Origin: an uncultured Sphingosinicella sp.
Lineage (GTDB): Bacteria > Pseudomonadota > Alphaproteobacteria > Sphingomonadales > Sphingomonadaceae
DNA length: 7,613 bases
NCBI GenBank assembly: GCA_946886275.1
Contig: CAMPIH010000113.1
Span: forward strand, 1 to 7,613
Reading direction: 5' to 3'
Below, piece by piece: positions 5,418 to 7,613 of the stretch. The notes beneath the pieces were generated by a model. It ran no database searches, was not told where the DNA came from, and worked only from the letters and a program-made list of their open reading frames with translations. Within the stretch, counting starts at the first letter, position 1; each line of letters starts with the position of its first letter. The position numbers were made by a program, and so were the translations under genes.

Positions 5418-6121
5418 AGCGTTTCTACCAGTCCGCCGGCATCCTCCCTTCGCTTGAAGGCTTCGGAATCGTGCTCGACGGCCGTCCGGTGCGGACTCCG
5501 GGACGAGCGCCGCTCGCGGTCCCGACGGAAAGGCTCGCCGAGGCGATCGTCGCGGAATGGAACGCCCGAGGCGAGAAGATCGACCCCCGGTCGATGCCCC
5601 TGACCGGCCTCGCCAATGCCGCGATCGACCGGATCGCGCCCGAACGGGAGCGATTCGCTCGCGGCCTCGCCGTTTATGGCGAGAGCGACCTGCTCTGCTA
5701 TCGGGCGGAGGGGCCGGCGCCGCTCGTCCGGCGGCAGTCGGACCTTTGGGACCCGATCCTCGACTGGGCGAGGCACCGCTTCGACGTCGCCTTCGAGATC
5801 GTCGCCGGGATCATCCACCGCCCCCAGCCGAGCGCGACGATCGATCGGCTCCGCTCGGCAGTCCTGGCGCGAACCCCGTTCGAGCTGGCCGGCCTCTCCC
5901 CCCTCGTCACCGTTTCGGGCTCTCTCCTCATCGCCCTGGCGCTCGCCGAAGAGGCGATCGGGCTGGAATCCGCCTGGGACGCAGCCACGCTCGACGAGCA
6001 ATGGCAGGCCGAACAATGGGGCGAGGACGAAGAGGCGACGAAAGCGCTCGCCAGCCGAAGGGCCGATTTCGAGGCCGCCGCTCGCTTTCTCGGCTTGCTC
6101 CCGTCAGGCGAACCCGGCTGA
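5414..6121 (+). CDS. ATP12-family F1-ATPase assembly chaperone
   Basis: This 235-residue protein matches the ATP12 family, which in mitochondria binds free F1 alpha subunits so they can assemble with beta; the alphaproteobacterial members are presumed to do the same for the bacterial ATP synthase. Visible family signatures are VKRFYQSAGI at the N-terminus, GIVLDGRPVRTPGRAPLAVPTERLAEAIVAEW (split: LDGRPVRTPGRAPLAVPT at 21-38, then AEAIVAEW), IDPRSMPLTGLANAAIDR (56-73), YGESDLLCYRA (88-98), VSGSLLIALALAEEAI (167-182) and DEQWQAEQWGED (194-205). The length is usual. The start is a GTG at 5414 that overlaps the stop of the 76-residue gene by 4 bases; the open frame upstream of it lies over that gene and lacks family similarity. 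It ends the cluster, 13 bases from the convergent membrane-protein gene. Confidence 0.92.
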   Translation: MKRFYQSAGILPSLEGFGIVLDGRPVRTPGRAPLAVPTERLAEAIVAEWNARGEKIDPRSMPLTGLANAAIDRIAPERERFARGLAVYGESDLLCYRAEGPAPLVRRQSDLWDPILDWARHRFDVAFEIVAGIIHRPQPSATIDRLRSAVLARTPFELAGLSPLVTVSGSLLIALALAEEAIGLESAWDAATLDEQWQAEQWGEDEEATKALASRRADFEAAARFLGLLPSGEPG

Positions 6122-6134
6122 ACGGCGGCAGCCG

Positions 6135-6716
6135 CTAGACGTCGGTCGGCGCTTCGGCCGGAGCATGACGATCGGAGCTGGGCAGGAACCAGGCGACGAT
6201 GACGCCCGCCGCGGCCAGGGCCAGCGAATCGGCGATGAAGACATAGAGGAAATGCGGCCAGTCATGGTGCCAGTAGATCGGCTCGCCGAGATGGGTGAAG
6301 GCGCTGGCGGCGACCGCGATCATCACCGCAACCCGGGCTCGAGAGCCGAAATCGGGCACTCGGCGGTCGATTCCGATCAAAGCGGTGCCGATCAGCAGAG
6401 CGACGACGAAGTTCAGGACGAGACCGAGGACGAGGGGGCCGGGATCCGAGGCGGCGAAGCCGTTGGTGTTGTAATGGATCGTCGCGATCGGCCCCTGGCC
6501 GTACATGACCGTCTGGGCGGCCGAACCTTCGGGATTGGGGACGAGATAGGTGCCGGTCGCGGGCAGGTTAGCGGACAAGGTCTGGCGAACCGCGCCCGCC
6601 GGGACGTCGGCGAGATTGCGGCTGGCCAGGTTCTGAAGCCCGCTCGCGAAGAAGATGAAGCCGAGGATCAGCATCGCGACCGAAGCGACGGCAGAGCCGA
6701 TGATCACGCGAAGCAT
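6135..6716 (-). CDS. Four-helix membrane protein of unknown function
   Basis: This 193-residue inner-membrane protein has predicted helices at about 5-27, 94-117, 127-144 and 156-178. Between the first two lies a 65-residue soluble loop with TGTYLVPNPEG, VMYGQGPIATIHY and TNGFAAS, which by charge placement is probably periplasmic. The loop between helices 3 and 4 carries THLGEPIYWHHDWPHF (141-156), rich in His and Trp. The overall pattern resembles a common group of uncharacterised bacterial membrane proteins; I cannot assign a function. I start it at ATG 6716, which has AGGAGGG with 7 bases of spacing; a longer reading from a TTG at 6737 would include the ribosome site in the coding region and is less likely. 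It is downstream of gmk on the same strand but separated by a hairpin terminator. Confidence 0.85.
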   Translation of the reverse strand: MLRVIIGSAVASVAMLILGFIFFASGLQNLASRNLADVPAGAVRQTLSANLPATGTYLVPNPEGSAAQTVMYGQGPIATIHYNTNGFAASDPGPLVLGLVLNFVVALLIGTALIGIDRRVPDFGSRARVAVMIAVAASAFTHLGEPIYWHHDWPHFLYVFIADSLALAAAGVIVAWFLPSSDRHAPAEAPTDV

Positions 6717-6764
6717 GTCCAGTCCCTCCTGTTTCAACCAGTCTAGCGCAGGCGCCGAGACGGC

Positions 6765-6788
6765 AAAAGCCCTGGCCGCTCAGCCAGG
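6765..6788 (-). terminator. Rho-independent terminator of gmk
   Basis: Read leftwards, CCTGGC (6788-6783) and GCCAGG (6776-6771) form a 6-bp perfect stem with a 6-base loop, followed two bases later by TTTT (6768-6765). It begins 3 bases after the gmk stop codon. The stem is short and the T-run is only four bases, so termination may be partial and allow some read-through into the membrane-protein gene. Confidence 0.6.
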
Positions 6789-6791
6789 TTC

Positions 6792-7424
6792 CTAGACGAT
6801 CAGCTCGCGGACGAAATCGTGGAGGAAGACGCGGCGGGTCGCCTTGAGCCGCTCGGCCTTGAGGATGTTGTGGACCAGCTCGCGGCATTTCTCGGCATTG
6901 TTGTTGATCAGCACATAATCATATTCGGCCCAGTGGCTGATCTCGGTCGCGGCCCGCTCCATCCGGCGCCGAATGACCTCCTCGCTGTCGGTGCCACGGG
7001 CGCGAAGCCGCCGCTCGAGCTCGACCATCGACGGCGGCAGGATGAACACCCGGACGATGTCGGGATCGACCTGCTTGAGCTGCTGGGTGCCCTGCCAGTC
7101 GATGTCGAGCAGGACGTCGCGGCCGCCTTCGATGACCTTGAGCACCTCGCTCTTCAGCGTTCCGTAGCGATGGCCGAAGACATAGGCCCACTCCAGGAAG
7201 GCGCCTTCGGCGACCATCGTCTCGAACCGTTCCTCGCTGACGAAATGATAGTCGCGGCCATCTTCCTCGCCGGAACGGATCGGCCGGGTCGTCGCCGAAA
7301 TCGACATGGCGATTCCGTCGTCCTCGGCCAGGAGCATTCTCGCGATGGTGGACTTGCCCGCGCCGCTGGGGCTGGAAAGGACGAAGAGGAGGCCCCGACG
7401 CTGGAAGGCGCTTGCGATTTCCAT
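6792..7424 (-). CDS. gmk: Guanylate kinase
   Basis: This 210-residue cytosolic enzyme phosphorylates GMP to GDP with ATP, an essential step of guanine nucleotide synthesis and recycling. The P-loop is SSPSGAGKST (17-26). The GMP-binding segment is SISATTRPIRSGEEDGRDYHFVS (41-63, with the usual TTRPxRxGExxGxDYxF pattern), followed by FLEWAYVFGHRYGT (76-89) and the Walker-B-like VLLDIDWQGTQQL (104-116). The lid and base regions RLRARGTDSEEVIRRRM and HWAEYDYVLINN are present, and length is normal. The ATG at 7424 gives a typical short N-terminus; the longer in-frame ATG at 7529 adds 35 Pro/Gly-rich residues unlike the family. There is no clear ribosome site before 7424. It is divergent from the DUF1697 gene. 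Confidence 0.96.
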   Translation of the reverse strand: MEIASAFQRRGLLFVLSSPSGAGKSTIARMLLAEDDGIAMSISATTRPIRSGEEDGRDYHFVSEERFETMVAEGAFLEWAYVFGHRYGTLKSEVLKVIEGGRDVLLDIDWQGTQQLKQVDPDIVRVFILPPSMVELERRLRARGTDSEEVIRRRMERAATEISHWAEYDYVLINNNAEKCRELVHNILKAERLKATRRVFLHDFVRELIV

Positions 7425-7444
7425 GGGCGCTACTGGCTTGGCAC

Positions 7445-7472
7445 GATGGGGGCCGTCAAGGCCTGATGGGGG
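7445..7472. repeat. Direct repeat GATGGGGG, 20-base spacing
   Basis: The 8-base word GATGGGGG occurs at 7445-7452 and 7465-7472, start to start 20 bases, close to two helical turns. Both copies are in the 103-base region between the divergent gmk and DUF1697 starts. On the minus strand TTGACG (7459-7454), a good -35 match, lies between them. Two copies only, so chance is possible in G-rich DNA. Confidence 0.35.
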
Positions 7473-7527
7473 AGACGAACGTCGCCACCCCGCTGGACCC
7501 GGCCCCGCCCACGCTCCAAGGTGCGCC

Positions 7528-7613
7528 ATGACCAGGATGCTTGCCTTGTTGAGGGCGGTGAACGTCGGCGGGCGAAAGCTGCCGATGGCGCAGCTTCGTG
7601 ACCTCTGCGCCGA
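7528..7613 (+). CDS. DUF1697 family protein (partial, 3' end outside window)
   Basis: Only the first 28 residues are visible. They read MTRMLALLRAVNVGGRKLPMAQLRDLCA, which fits the N-terminus of DUF1697 proteins (typical form ...ALLRGINVGG...vpMaeLrall...G). Members are about 170-180 residues, soluble and of unknown function. The ATG at 7528 has AAGG six bases upstream; the second ATG at 7537 would drop three residues and lacks a proper site. It is divergent from gmk, sharing a 103-base intergenic region. Confidence 0.75.
   Translation, partial: MTRMLALLRAVNVGGRKLPMAQLRDLCA

Noticed and set aside
6121..6140. Terminator between the convergent ATP12 and membrane-protein genes
   Set aside because: Only a 4-bp GCGG/CCGC stem with a 3-base loop is possible and there is no T-run on either strand.
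6717..6737. Longer TTG start for the four-helix membrane protein
   Set aside because: It would place the strong AGGAGGG ribosome site inside the coding region; ATG 6716 has that site at the right distance.
7425..7529. 35-residue N-terminal extension of guanylate kinase
   Set aside because: The extension is Pro/Gly/Arg-rich, unlike any guanylate kinase N-terminus, and it covers the divergent promoter region and the start of the DUF1697 gene.

Overview
The window is a compact, GC-rich piece of chromosome, most likely from an alphaproteobacterium of the Sphingomonadales. The support is the very high third-position GC, an ATP12-type F1-ATPase assembly chaperone (a family typical of Alphaproteobacteria and mitochondria), short overlapping genes, and the style of the small conserved proteins. 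Genus cannot be fixed from the sequence. I see no mobile element, CRISPR array, rRNA or tRNA, and no gene-free stretch longer than about 105 bases.

Layout. On the left, three minus-strand genes read leftwards: a RarD/EamA-type transporter (1076-1987), a DUF1801/YdeI-OmdA-type cytoplasmic protein (412-1008) and the 5' part of a class III nucleotidyl-cyclase-domain gene (1-425, cut by the window edge). A 90-base divergent region (1988-2077) holds a perfect AT-rich inverted repeat and separates them from a plus-strand cluster of seven genes: a small lipoprotein (2078-2611), an unrecognised 118-residue conserved protein (2637-2993), the fluoride channel CrcB (3048-3431), an RluC/RluD-type 23S rRNA pseudouridine synthase (3428-4513), a HAD phosphatase (4531-5190), a 76-residue two-helix membrane protein (5187-5417) and the ATP12 chaperone (5414-6121). 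Three junctions in this cluster overlap by 4 bases, so at least crcB-rluC and HAD-small protein-ATP12 are probably translationally coupled. Convergent to the cluster are a four-helix membrane protein (6135-6716, minus) and guanylate kinase (6792-7424, minus) with its own hairpin terminator. Divergent from gmk, at the right edge, a DUF1697-family gene begins (7528 onward).

The genes are mostly housekeeping: RNA modification, nucleotide metabolism, ATP synthase assembly and ion or solute export. I find no evidence of a new defence or mobile system. The points most worth a second look are the divergent palindrome at 2032-2051, a hairpin that buries the ribosome binding site of the 118-residue gene at 2614-2634, and the tiny membrane protein locked by overlaps between the HAD phosphatase and the ATP12 chaperone. 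All family assignments were made by reading motifs, without database searches.
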